A model generated the notes under the pieces. It was not told the DNA's origin, did no database searches, and saw only the letters and a list, made by a program, of their open reading frames with translations. A DNA stretch of 64,000 nt from Alphaproteobacteria bacterium (lineage in GTDB: Bacteria > Pseudomonadota > Alphaproteobacteria > Micavibrionales > Micavibrionaceae), in assembly GCA_030750865.1 (NCBI GenBank), contig JASMHE010000012.1:21204-85203 (forward strand), given 5' to 3'. Shown piece after piece: positions 18,636-27,014 of the stretch (position 1 is the stretch's first letter; every line of letters starts with the position of its first letter). The translations under genes were made by a program, and so were the position numbers.

Positions 18636-19442
18636 ATGACAGATACAATTATCAATTCAATCGAAGAAACACTCGCAGCAGCGACTCCGGTTATGGTGTC
18701 ATCAGGCGTGGGCAGTACATTTGGGCAAAATGACAATGTCGCACATGAACAAACCATCGAAAAACTGGCCGCGTTGTTTGACGAATATAAAGCCGATCAG
18801 GACGGTGTAAAACAGTATATCGCATTGACGGCACAGCTTTTACAAAAAGCGCAGCACATTCTGGATGATGCGGATCAAACCATTCAGAAACAGCAACGCC
18901 GCATCCGCAGATTAGAAGAATTGTCAACGACGGACGAATTGACAAATCTGCGTAACAGACGCGGCTTGTATAATGATTTTCGGTCTGAAATGGATCGCTG
19001 TGAACGCGGTATCAGCGAAGGTGGCCTGTTATTGATGATCGATCTGGATAATTTTAAGCCGATTAACGATACATTCGGGCATTCCGCAGGCGACGCGTGT
19101 CTGAGACTGGTCGGACGTTTTTTGCAGGATGCTGTGCGTCCGATGGATGTGGTCTCGCGTCTGGGTGGTGATGAGTTTGCGATCCTGATGTGTAACACAA
19201 CAAAGAACAAGGTTTTAAAGCGGGCGCAGGACTTAATTGCGCAGATCAATAAATTGTCATTGGCATGGGATGGCCACGAAATTCCGGTGCGCGCGTCAAT
19301 CGGCATGGCAGAGTACCATTCCGGTGAGGCAGTGGAAGCTGTCTTCGACAGAGCCGATCTTGATATGTATGCCGATAAGGAAAACAAGAATACACGGTCC
19401 GGGGCGACAAAGCCTCAGGAAAGGGAGTGCGTATCCGCATAA
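18636..19442 (+). CDS. Soluble diguanylate cyclase (GGDEF)
   Basis: Makes c-di-GMP from two GTP. The 268 residues comprise an N-terminal ~95-residue helical region (partly coiled coil, EQTIEKLAALFDEYKADQDG and DQTIQKQQRRIRRLEELS) and a GGDEF domain from TDELTNLRNRRGLY. The active site is SRLGGDEFAIL, and an RPMD I-site sits five residues before it, so product inhibition is expected. There is no membrane segment or known sensor domain. It is close to divK-pleD but separately transcribed. Its 3' region carries an unusual C-rich two-hairpin element ending in a terminator. Confidence 0.9.
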   Translation: MTDTIINSIEETLAAATPVMVSSGVGSTFGQNDNVAHEQTIEKLAALFDEYKADQDGVKQYIALTAQLLQKAQHILDDADQTIQKQQRRIRRLEELSTTDELTNLRNRRGLYNDFRSEMDRCERGISEGGLLLMIDLDNFKPINDTFGHSAGDACLRLVGRFLQDAVRPMDVVSRLGGDEFAILMCNTTKNKVLKRAQDLIAQINKLSLAWDGHEIPVRASIGMAEYHSGEAVEAVFDRADLDMYADKENKNTRSGATKPQERECVSA

Positions 19443-19560
19443 GTTGAACAAAAGATTAGGTTATTCGTCTGCCGCCCCTCCCTAACCGTGAACCCAAACC
19501 CAGGCAGACGATTCCCCCCGGCCCGATTCGTTTCCCCAAGACGAATCGGGTCTTTCTTTT
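19443..19560 (+). ncRNA. Candidate C-rich small RNA or 3'-UTR element
   Basis: Two hairpins directly follow the diguanylate cyclase stop. The first pairs TCGTCTGCC (19466-19474) with GGCAGACGA (19503-19511), a perfect 9-bp stem enclosing a 28-base C-rich loop containing CCCCTCCC. A single-stranded TTCCCCCCGG follows. The second is the terminator hairpin with loop TTCCCCAAG. The three unpaired C-rich segments resemble anti-Shine-Dalgarno loops of alphaproteobacterial sRNAs such as the CcsR/cuckoo and alpha-r families. No independent promoter was recognised, so it could be a processed mRNA 3' end. Confidence 0.4.
19522..19560 (+). terminator. Rho-independent terminator
   Basis: Perfect 10-bp stem CCCGATTCGT / ACGAATCGGG with a 9-base loop, followed by TCTTTCTTTT. 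It terminates the diguanylate cyclase transcript and/or the C-rich RNA candidate. The opposite strand lacks a T-run, so it is directional. Downstream, 19561-19638 is T/G-rich with no recognised feature. Confidence 0.9.
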
Positions 19561-19638
19561 GTCTTGTCTTGGTTCGGTTGGATTTGATCAGATTTGGTCT
19601 GGTTTTACGGTGCGATATGGTGTGTGTGGGCGATTTTA

Positions 19639-20556
19639 TCAGGCGGTCGCAAGGGCCAGATAAAACGAACCCGATATAATAACGGCCAAGCCGATCATTT
19701 TAACCAGCAGATCTGTGCCGCGCGGCAGGTGGCTGAACATCGTCGGTAGAAAACTGGCGAGTACGGCACTCATCGCAAAGCCGTAAACGGGCTGTAGGCT
19801 GCTGATGACACCCGCGGATATGGCCAGTTTTGGTGCGGAGGCGAATGAAATGAAGGTCACCGCCACGGCCAGCATATAAATCGCTTCTTGTGAGAATGAA
19901 AAATACAGAACTTTGCCGCGACTTTCTTTCAGAACTTCTTTGATCTTGCGTTGGGATTTCCGGTGTGTCAGCAAGATTGTGAAGCCGAGAATAAAATGTC
20001 CCAGATAGGAATAAACCGAAATGGCTTCCCAGCTATGTTTTAATAAAAGGGCGCGTTCCACCAGTACCGTGATTGCCAGCAGAATGCAGCAGATAGCCAT
20101 ATTCAGTAAAACATGCCAGTCAAATTTTTTGTCGTCAGCATTATAGGTCATGAAGGCGGACGCACATGTTATGGCGATGATCACCAGAATATTTTGGGCC
20201 GACAGTGGTTCATCCAGAAATATCCAGGCCAGAATCAAGACCATGATCGGGATGATTTGGAACAAGGAAACAACGATACTGCTGTCACTGCGTTCAATCG
20301 CCCGTATATAAGGGAAGAATGAAATCAGGCTGATCACGCCGGTCATGACAGCCAGCATAATATCGCGCGGCGGCAGGTCCAGGTGACCGGCGGCGATGTA
20401 GGCATAGATACAAAGCGGGATCGGATAAAAAACAGACCCAAGCACCAGCACAGCCGTGCTGTGATCGTGAAAATAACGGCGTGAGAGATACTGGTCTGTC
20501 AGGACGGTGATATTATAGAGAAAAGGGGCAATACAAGCGAGTATGAACCATTCCAT
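19639..20556 (-). CDS. EamA/DMT-superfamily permease
   Basis: Integral inner-membrane protein of the drug/metabolite transporter superfamily, 305 residues with about ten hydrophobic helices in two EamA-like halves (for example MVLILAWIFLDEPLSAQNI closing the first half). Substrate cannot be inferred; relatives export amino acids, sugars or other metabolites. The end of the second half, KLAISAGVISSLQPVYGFAM, is family-typical. It lies 59 bp downstream of aspS on the same strand and could be co-transcribed with it. Confidence 0.85.
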   Translation of the reverse strand: MEWFILACIAPFLYNITVLTDQYLSRRYFHDHSTAVLVLGSVFYPIPLCIYAYIAAGHLDLPPRDIMLAVMTGVISLISFFPYIRAIERSDSSIVVSLFQIIPIMVLILAWIFLDEPLSAQNILVIIAITCASAFMTYNADDKKFDWHVLLNMAICCILLAITVLVERALLLKHSWEAISVYSYLGHFILGFTILLTHRKSQRKIKEVLKESRGKVLYFSFSQEAIYMLAVAVTFISFASAPKLAISAGVISSLQPVYGFAMSAVLASFLPTMFSHLPRGTDLLVKMIGLAVIISGSFYLALATA

Positions 20557-20615
20557 TGACTATCCTCGCTTATATCGCATGTATCTTACTCTGTACGCTG
20601 ATCGTTTATGTGTGA

Positions 20616-22457
20616 TCAGGCTCTTTTCTTTTCTGCGTCGTCTTTGATTGCCGGTTTTGGCATGTTCAGTTTCAGATGCAGTTCTTTTAACTGCTCAAGG
20701 CCGACCTCGGATGGCGCTTGCATCATCTGGTCTTCGTATTGGCCGTTCATGACAAAGGCATAAACCTCGCGCAGGTTCGGCTCGTCGGCCAGCAACATCA
20801 CGATGCGGTCCACACCGAAAGCAAGGCCGCCGTGTGGCGGGGCGCCATAGCGCATCGCGTTCAGCATGCCGCCAAATTCAGCTTCCAGAACGTCTTTGCC
20901 ATAGCCGGCAATGCCGAATGCCTTTTCCATGATTTCCGGTTTGTGGTTCCGGATCGCGCCTGAGGCAAGTTCGAAACCGTTACAAACACAGTCATATTGG
21001 AATGCAAAGATATCCAGCGGGTCTTTGTTGTCCAGATCATCCATACCACCTTGCGGCATAGAGAACGGGTTGTGAGAGAAATCGATCTTTTGTTGTGTTT
21101 CATCAAATTCATACATCGGGAAATCAACAATCCAGCAGAACTTGTAAACGTCTTTTTCGCGGGCAAACGGATGGCCGCCTTCGATCGCGCTGATAGAATC
21201 GCAAATCGCATCACGGGCAAGACCGGCAAATTTCGCTGCCGGACTTTCCTGATTACAGACGAAGAAGATTGCATCGCCGTCTTCAAGACCTGCTGTTTCG
21301 CGCAGGGCTTGCTGGGCGGCATCGGGAATGAATTTGGCGATCGGACCTTTGCCTTCGCCGCTATCAAACAACACATAGCCGAGTCCCGGTGCGCCTTGTC
21401 CTTGTGCCCAGCTATTCAGCTTGTCAAAGAAGCTGCGCGGCTGGTCTGAAACTTGCGGTGCGCGGATTGCGCGGACAACGCCGCCTTTTGCAATCACGCC
21501 TTTGAACGCTTTGAATTCAACATCATCGCGGGCGAACACATCTGTTACATCAACAATTTCCAGCGGATTACGCAAATCCGGTTTATCAGAACCGTATTTC
21601 AGCATCGCCTCCTTGTATGGCAATGATGGCAACCATTCGACTTTGCGCTTGGTACCGGTGAAGTCAGAGAATTTTTCGAAGATATTTTCAATGACAGGCT
21701 GGATGGCGGCGAATACTTCGTCTTGTGTGACAAAGCTCATCTCGACATCAAGCTGATAAAATTCAGCCAGACGGTCAGCACGCCCGTCTTCGTCACGGAA
21801 GCAGGGGGCAATCTGGAAATATTTATCAAAGCCGGACATCATCAACAGCTGTTTGAATTGCTGCGGCGCTTGCGGCAACGCATAAAATTTGCCCGGGTGC
21901 AGGCGTGAAGGCACCAGATAATCGCGCGCCCCTTCGGGGGAGCTGGCTGTCAGGATCGGTGTCTGGAATTCTTGGAAATCCTTATCATACATATTTTCAC
22001 GCATTGCGCGGATTACGTCGTTCCGCAGACGGATCTTACGCTGCATATTCTGGCGGCGCAGATCAAGATAGCGGTAACGCAGGCGGATATCTTCGCCCGT
22101 GCCGTCATCTTCGGCAACCTGAAACGGAATAACATCGGCTGCGGATTGCATTTCTGCCGTGTCGATATACACCTCGATATCACCGGTGCCTAGCTTATCG
22201 TTTTGTGTGCCTTCGGCACGGTTGCGGACTTTACCTGTCAGGGTAATCACAGACTCGTTGCGCCAGCGGTCAATTTCGTTGATCAGCGGGCTGTCTTCGT
22301 CAACAACGCATTGTGTCATACCGAATGTATCACGCAGGTCGATAAACAAAACGCCGCCATGATCGCGGACGCGGTGAATCCAGCCCGACAAGCGGACGGT
22401 TTCGTCAACATGGCTTTTGTTCAATTCGCCGCATGTATGTGTACGATAAGGATGCAT
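20616..22457 (-). CDS. aspS: Aspartyl-tRNA synthetase
   Basis: Charges tRNA-Asp (and possibly tRNA-Asn if non-discriminating; not decidable here). The 613-residue class IIb enzyme starts [12 protein letters not shown] at ATG 22457, with AAAGGA 9 bases upstream; an earlier in-frame start at 22484 is not supported. The N-terminal OB fold contains [19 protein letters not shown]. Class II motif 2 is in [19 protein letters not shown]. The bacterial GAD insertion lies centrally, and motif 3 is [22 protein letters not shown]. It is divergent from rnd. Confidence 0.97.
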   Translation of the reverse strand: MHPYRTHTCGELNKSHVDETVRLSGWIHRVRDHGGVLFIDLRDTFGMTQCVVDEDSPLINEIDRWRNESVITLTGKVRNRAEGTQNDKLGTGDIEVYIDTAEMQSAADVIPFQVAEDDGTGEDIRLRYRYLDLRRQNMQRKIRLRNDVIRAMRENMYDKDFQEFQTPILTASSPEGARDYLVPSRLHPGKFYALPQAPQQFKQLLMMSGFDKYFQIAPCFRDEDGRADRLAEFYQLDVEMSFVTQDEVFAAIQPVIENIFEKFSDFTGTKRKVEWLPSLPYKEAMLKYGSDKPDLRNPLEIVDVTDVFARDDVEFKAFKGVIAKGGVVRAIRAPQVSDQPRSFFDKLNSWAQGQGAPGLGYVLFDSGEGKGPIAKFIPDAAQQALRETAGLEDGDAIFFVCNQESPAAKFAGLARDAICDSISAIEGGHPFAREKDVYKFCWIVDFPMYEFDETQQKIDFSHNPFSMPQGGMDDLDNKDPLDIFAFQYDCVCNGFELASGAIRNHKPEIMEKAFGIAGYGKDVLEAEFGGMLNAMRYGAPPHGGLAFGVDRIVMLLADEPNLREVYAFVMNGQYEDQMMQAPSEVGLEQLKELHLKLNMPKPAIKDDAEKKRA

Positions 22458-22573
22458 ATTTTTAATTCCTTTGTTACTTTGCACTTATTCTGGTGCTTAC
22501 AAGACATTTTTTTGGGGCATTCGTCAAGAATCTCTTGGCATAAACGTCATAAAAGCGTAATAAAAGCCTCACG

Positions 22574-23743
22574 ATGACAAAAAACATGACAATTATTACG
22601 GATACTCACGCGCTGACGGCGCTTTGTGATACACTTTCAAAAGAAGCCTATATCACGGTTGATACGGAATTCTTGCGGGACCGGACCTATTATCCCAAAT
22701 TATGCCTGATTCAGGTTGCGCCGCCGCATGGCTCGCCTGCCGCGATTGATCCGCTGGCAAAGGGGATTGATCTGTCGGCCTTCTGGGCGTTGATGGCCAA
22801 TGAAGATGTGCTGAAAATATTCCATGCCGCACGGCAGGATATGGAGATTTTCTATTATGAGATGAAAAGTCTGCCACGCCCGATTTTTGATACGCAAGTG
22901 GCGGCAATGGTTTGCGGGTACGGCGAGCAAATCGGTTATCACAATCTGGTGTCCGATATTTGCAATACGGTGCTTGATAAGGGGCCGCAATTTACGGATT
23001 GGTCGCGCCGCCCGTTATCGGATAAACAGCTGCGTTATGCGCTGGATGATGTGACATATTTGCGGGATGCTTATCTGTATCTGAATGAGACGCTCGAAAA
23101 AACAGGACGTACAGATTGGGTCAAACAGGAAATGGATGTGCTGACCAGCCCCGAGACATATCAGAATAATCCGGCAGACTCATGGGAGCGTATCAAGGTG
23201 CGTTCACAAAAGCCCCGCGTTTATTGTGTGTTGCAAGCGGTTGCCGCATGGCGGGAAACCGAGGCGCAGCGCCGGAACGTGCCGCGCAATCGTGTGATCC
23301 GTGATGATGCGCTGGCCGATATGGCGATCCATCCGCCATCCAGTGTTGCTGATCTGAAAAAAGTACGGAACATGCCGCCGGATATTAGCCAGAGTGCGCA
23401 GGGCGAAGCGCTGCTAAAAGCAATTGCAGAGGCAAATGAGAGTCCAAAATCGCAGTGTCCTGTTCCCCAGAAGAAGGAAAAAATGCCGCAGGAATTAAAA
23501 CCGGTTCTGGAGATGTTGAAGATGCTGTTGCGGATCAAATCGGCCGAAAGCGATGTTGCGGCAAAGCTGATTGCGTCCTCATCTGATCTGCAGGAACTGG
23601 CCATGCGTGATGATGCCGATATTGCGGCGCTGAAAGGCTGGCGTTATGAGGTGTTCGGCAAAGATGCGCTTGATCTGAAGCATGGCCGCATTGCCCTCGG
23701 CCTTGATAATGGGCATATTCAGGCCAGCCGCCTTGATGATTGA
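22574..23743 (+). CDS. rnd: Ribonuclease D
   Basis: 3'-to-5' exoribonuclease for tRNA 3'-end maturation. The DEDD exonuclease domain begins with Asp30/Glu32 in VDTEFLRDRTYYP, continues with HAARQDMEIFY, and ends in the Exo III motif LRYALDDVTYLRDAY. An HRDC domain follows at about residues 205-290 (VLQAVAAWRETEAQRRNVPR). The 389-residue length is typical of RNase D. A second ATG (codon 5) is possible as start. It is convergent with the GH13 gene, with a bidirectional-looking hairpin between. Confidence 0.94.
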   Translation: MTKNMTIITDTHALTALCDTLSKEAYITVDTEFLRDRTYYPKLCLIQVAPPHGSPAAIDPLAKGIDLSAFWALMANEDVLKIFHAARQDMEIFYYEMKSLPRPIFDTQVAAMVCGYGEQIGYHNLVSDICNTVLDKGPQFTDWSRRPLSDKQLRYALDDVTYLRDAYLYLNETLEKTGRTDWVKQEMDVLTSPETYQNNPADSWERIKVRSQKPRVYCVLQAVAAWRETEAQRRNVPRNRVIRDDALADMAIHPPSSVADLKKVRNMPPDISQSAQGEALLKAIAEANESPKSQCPVPQKKEKMPQELKPVLEMLKMLLRIKSAESDVAAKLIASSSDLQELAMRDDADIAALKGWRYEVFGKDALDLKHGRIALGLDNGHIQASRLDD

Positions 23744-23758
23744 TTGTCACACGGCTCT

Positions 23759-23788
23759 CGCGCACGTTTTTGAGCGTGCGTGTCTTTA
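23759..23788 (+). terminator. Terminator hairpin between rnd and the GH13 gene
   Basis: CGCGCACG / CGTGCGTG forms 8 pairs including one G-T, with an 8-base loop and TCTTT after it. It lies 16 bp after the rnd stop and 2 bp beyond the end of the convergent GH13 gene at 23790, so it may serve both transcripts; the minus-strand side lacks a clear T-run. Confidence 0.55.
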
Positions 23789-23789
23789 G

Positions 23790-25424
23790 TTAGGCGGCTT
23801 TTTTCAAAAATGCATAACCATATGGCTGGAACGAGATGATCTCGCCATCTTTTTCCGTGCCATAGCTGATCGGGTCGAGCGCCGTGAATGATGAGAGTTC
23901 ATTTTCCAGCACGAAGCTTTGTGCAAACATATCCGTGTTCATCAGGCACAGAATTTCATCATCACCATGCTTGCGGGTATAGGCCAGGATATCATTGTCG
24001 GTGTCGATCAATGTGAAATCACCATACATCACCGCAGGATTATCTTTACGCCATTTCAAAAACGCTCTGTAGAAATTCAGGACGGAGTCTTCATCTTCGT
24101 TCTGTGTGTCCACGGCCAGACGCAAATGCGGATCACAAATGGGCAGCCATGTTTTTTCAAGCGTGGTTGAAAAACCGGCATGCGGCGCGTTCTGCATCCA
24201 CGGAATAGGGGTGCGGCAGCCGTCACGGCCGACATGTTCGGGATAGAGCATAATATCATACGGATCGACCAGATCCTGAAAAGCGATCTCGCCTTGTACC
24301 AGACCGAGTTCTTCACCTTGATAAATACAAAAAGAACCGCGCAATGTCAGGCCAAGTGCCATGATGTAGCGGGCAATGTCATCTGTATCGTGATAATGCG
24401 GATTGACGCGACTGATGGAGCGTTTGAAATCGTGGTTGCTGGTGGACCAGCAAATCCAGCCATCTTCCAGCACATCTTCGATTGTGCGGATGGCCTGCGT
24501 GGTGTCGTCTTTGGTCATTTCCGATCCAACAAGACCGAATGAATAAGCCAGATGGAAGCGCTTTCCGGTCTGGACATAGCTGGCGGCCACTTTTTCCGAA
24601 TGATCTCCGCCGGCTTCGGCCAGCAAGCATCGCTCAGGCCACTGATTGACGTGGGCGCGCAATTCTTCGATCCACTCCAGATTGTCATCAATGCCCATAC
24701 TGTATTTACGGCGCTGATAAGACATCGGGTTTGATGCGGGGATATCCGATGCTGGCGGATCGCCTTCTTTGCGGGCGGGATTATCGCGCAGCTGCGGATC
24801 GGATAAATAGGCATGGGCGACATCAAGACGGAATCCGTCCACGCCCAGATCAAGCCAGAACGCGGCAACCTGTTTGACGGCTTCGCGGACCTCGGGGTTC
24901 CAGAGGTTCAGCGTTGGCTGTTCTTTCAGGAAGTGGTGCAGGTAATATTGTTCACGGCGCGAGTCCCATGACCATGCCGGACCGCCGAAATAAGACAGCC
25001 AGTTATTCGGGGCAGAGCCGTCTTCTTTGGGATCGGCCCAGACATACCAGTCTGCCTTTTGGTTTGTTTTATTGATACGGCTTTCCAAAAACCATTGATG
25101 TTGGTCGGATGTGTGTGACCAGACCTGATCAATCAGAACTTTGATGCCATGATTATGGGCATAGGTCAGTAATTCTTGAAAATCTTCCAATGACCCGAAC
25201 AGCGGATCGACCTGACAATAATCCGATACGTCATAGCCGAAATCTTTCATGGGGGATTTGAAGAACGGGGATATCCAGATGGCATCAACACCAAGCGATG
25301 CAATATGATCAAGGCGCGAGATGATACCGCGTAAATCACCGATACCGTCTGCGTTCGCGTCGCAGAAGCTGCGTGGATAAATTTGATATATGACGCAGCC
25401 ACGCCACCATTCGCATTCTGTCAT
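23790..25424 (-). CDS. GH13 alpha-glucosidase / oligo-1,6-glucosidase type
   Basis: Cytoplasmic retaining alpha-glucosidase, 544 residues. GH13 regions are clear: WWRGCVIYQIYPRSF at the N-terminus, region I VLIDQVWSHTSDQH, nucleophile Asp in GVDGFRLDVAH, acid/base Glu in CLLAEAGGD, and region IV WSTSNHDFKRS. This is close to bacterial alpha-glucosidases acting on sucrose, maltose or isomaltose; exact specificity is not readable. ATG 25424 is chosen because GGAAGGG lies about 9 bases upstream. A large hairpin (25439-25486) lies immediately before that ribosome-binding site. It is the last gene of the polyol/sugar operon. Confidence 0.92.
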   Translation of the reverse strand: MTECEWWRGCVIYQIYPRSFCDANADGIGDLRGIISRLDHIASLGVDAIWISPFFKSPMKDFGYDVSDYCQVDPLFGSLEDFQELLTYAHNHGIKVLIDQVWSHTSDQHQWFLESRINKTNQKADWYVWADPKEDGSAPNNWLSYFGGPAWSWDSRREQYYLHHFLKEQPTLNLWNPEVREAVKQVAAFWLDLGVDGFRLDVAHAYLSDPQLRDNPARKEGDPPASDIPASNPMSYQRRKYSMGIDDNLEWIEELRAHVNQWPERCLLAEAGGDHSEKVAASYVQTGKRFHLAYSFGLVGSEMTKDDTTQAIRTIEDVLEDGWICWSTSNHDFKRSISRVNPHYHDTDDIARYIMALGLTLRGSFCIYQGEELGLVQGEIAFQDLVDPYDIMLYPEHVGRDGCRTPIPWMQNAPHAGFSTTLEKTWLPICDPHLRLAVDTQNEDEDSVLNFYRAFLKWRKDNPAVMYGDFTLIDTDNDILAYTRKHGDDEILCLMNTDMFAQSFVLENELSSFTALDPISYGTEKDGEIISFQPYGYAFLKKAA

Positions 25425-25438
25425 GAGTAATACCCTTC

Positions 25439-25486
25439 CGTTAGAATCTTTTATCAAAGCGAAATTGATAATTCAAGATGCTAACG
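25439..25486 (-). repeat. Long imperfect inverted repeat in the GH13 leader
   Basis: On the minus strand: CGTTAG, mismatch, ATCTT, then TTATCAA / TTGATAA around a 7-base loop, returning through AAGAT and CTAACG. This gives 18 pairs with one mismatch and one 3-base bulge. It lies between the dehydrogenase gene (25511) and the GH13 start, abutting the GH13 ribosome-binding site. There is no T-run, so it does not look like a terminator. It may be an mRNA-stabilising intercistronic hairpin or, through its TTATCAA-N7-TTGATAA core, a repressor operator. Confidence 0.65.
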
Positions 25487-25510
25487 CAGGCTTATTGCGA
25501 ATGGTTCGTT

Positions 25511-27007
25511 TTATTTTAAGGTGCGCTGCAATGTAACCTTAACGCCATCTTCGTTAATGTCATTCAGCGCGCTTTGAACGGCGTTGATGAAGGTGGCATC
25601 GTGCGATAATTTGCCGAATATTCTTTCGATCTGCAAAAAGCGCGCGGGATCGTTCGGGGTTGATTTTGCAATGGCGCAAATTTCATCGGCCATCGGGTCT
25701 TTGATTTCAATTGGCTGCAATTCTTCGTCAACGCCGGTCAGATATTTGTACCAACATGCGATGGCAAGGGCGATATGTTTGATGGAACCGCCCTGTTCGA
25801 TTTGATGAATTGCGCACGGCACAATGGCGTTCGGAATTTTCTGTGATCCGTCTTCGGCCAGACGTTGAATCTGGTCACGCACGGCCTTGTTTGAAAAACG
25901 TTCGATGAGAATATCTTTGTAGGATTCCAGATCAATGCCCGGCACGTCCGGTACGGAATCCGTAATGTCTTCGTCCATATATTTTTTGACGAATTCACGG
26001 ATCAGCGGATCAGCCATTGCAAGGTCAACATCACGATACCCCATCAGGTAAGATAAATAGGAAAGCGCGGAGTGCGATCCGTTCAGCAAACGGACTTTCA
26101 TTTTTTCATACGGTTCGACATCGTCAACCATTTGAACGCCGACATCTTCGAATGCGGGACGTCCGTTGACGAATTTATCTTCCAGCACCCATTGAATATA
26201 ATCTTCACAAATCACGGGCCATTTATCATCAACGCCGTAATTTTCAGCAATCGTGGAAATGATTTTATCTGTTGTCACGGGGGTGATGCGGTCAACCATT
26301 GCGTTGGGAAAGCTGACATTGTCCTCGACCCAGCGGCAAAGATCGGCGTCACATTCCGCGATGAAGCTGAGCAGAATTTTCTTGGTCAGGTCACCATTGC
26401 CGGGCAGGTTATCACACGACATGATGGTAAAGGCAGGCGTTCCGTTGTCGCGGCGCGTTTTTAAAGCCAGTGTCAGGTAGCCGAGCGCGGATTGCGGTGT
26501 CTGCGGATTGGCAATATCGTGCTGCACGATCGGGTGGCTCAGGTCCAGTTCGCTTTTCTCATTATACATGTATCCTTTTTCCGTGATGGTCAGTGATACG
26601 ATGCGAATATCGGGGCTGCATAGTTTTTCGATGCATGCGGCCTGTTCGGTCGGTGCGTGAATAACGGTTTTGATGGAACCGATGATGCGGGCGGCATCTT
26701 CGGTGTTGCTACGTTGCAGGACGGTGTACAGGCTGTCCTGTTCTTTTAAATTGTTACAGTTTGTTTCGTCTTGCGGCAATAAACCAACGCCTGTGATCAT
26801 CCAGTTGTCGGGTTGCAATGACAGCAGTTCATCAAGATAAAAAGCCTGATGGGCGCGGTGGAAACCGCCGATGCTCATATGCAGGATACCGGAGCCGAGG
26901 GCGCTGCGATCATATGTCGGTGTCTGCATTCTGGTGGAAAGGGCATCCAGATTATTCTCGTTAACAGAAAGTGATGACGAGGTGTCTTTCATTTGAGTCA
27001 ATGTCAT
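25511..27007 (-). CDS. Mannitol 2-dehydrogenase family protein (copy 1)
   Basis: NAD(P)-dependent polyol dehydrogenase of the long-chain mannitol dehydrogenase family, interconverting a hexitol such as mannitol with the 2-ketose fructose. The N-terminal Rossmann-like part has GILHMSIGGFHRAHQAFYLDE split across residues ~40-60 and VSLTITEKGY. The catalytic K-x4-N-x2-H motif is in MKVRLLNGSHSALSYLSYL. This last form is characteristic of true mannitol 2-dehydrogenases. At 498 residues it is normal length. It starts 7 bp after the end of copy 2 and shares its operon. Substrate is by family resemblance only. Confidence 0.9.
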   Translation of the reverse strand: MTLTQMKDTSSSLSVNENNLDALSTRMQTPTYDRSALGSGILHMSIGGFHRAHQAFYLDELLSLQPDNWMITGVGLLPQDETNCNNLKEQDSLYTVLQRSNTEDAARIIGSIKTVIHAPTEQAACIEKLCSPDIRIVSLTITEKGYMYNEKSELDLSHPIVQHDIANPQTPQSALGYLTLALKTRRDNGTPAFTIMSCDNLPGNGDLTKKILLSFIAECDADLCRWVEDNVSFPNAMVDRITPVTTDKIISTIAENYGVDDKWPVICEDYIQWVLEDKFVNGRPAFEDVGVQMVDDVEPYEKMKVRLLNGSHSALSYLSYLMGYRDVDLAMADPLIREFVKKYMDEDITDSVPDVPGIDLESYKDILIERFSNKAVRDQIQRLAEDGSQKIPNAIVPCAIHQIEQGGSIKHIALAIACWYKYLTGVDEELQPIEIKDPMADEICAIAKSTPNDPARFLQIERIFGKLSHDATFINAVQSALNDINEDGVKVTLQRTLK

Positions 27008-27014
27008 AGCGAAA

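Noticed and set aside
18398..18733. 111-codon plus-strand open frame
   Set aside because: It runs out of frame into the well-supported diguanylate cyclase gene and shows no coding features.
19488..19679. 63-codon plus-strand open frame starting GTG
   Set aside because: It spans the terminator hairpin and a T/G-rich low-complexity stretch and overlaps the permease gene end.
20594..20618. CTGATC/GATCAG pair at the end of aspS
   Set aside because: Only 6 bp, overlaps the stop codon and has no T-run, so a terminator is not supported.
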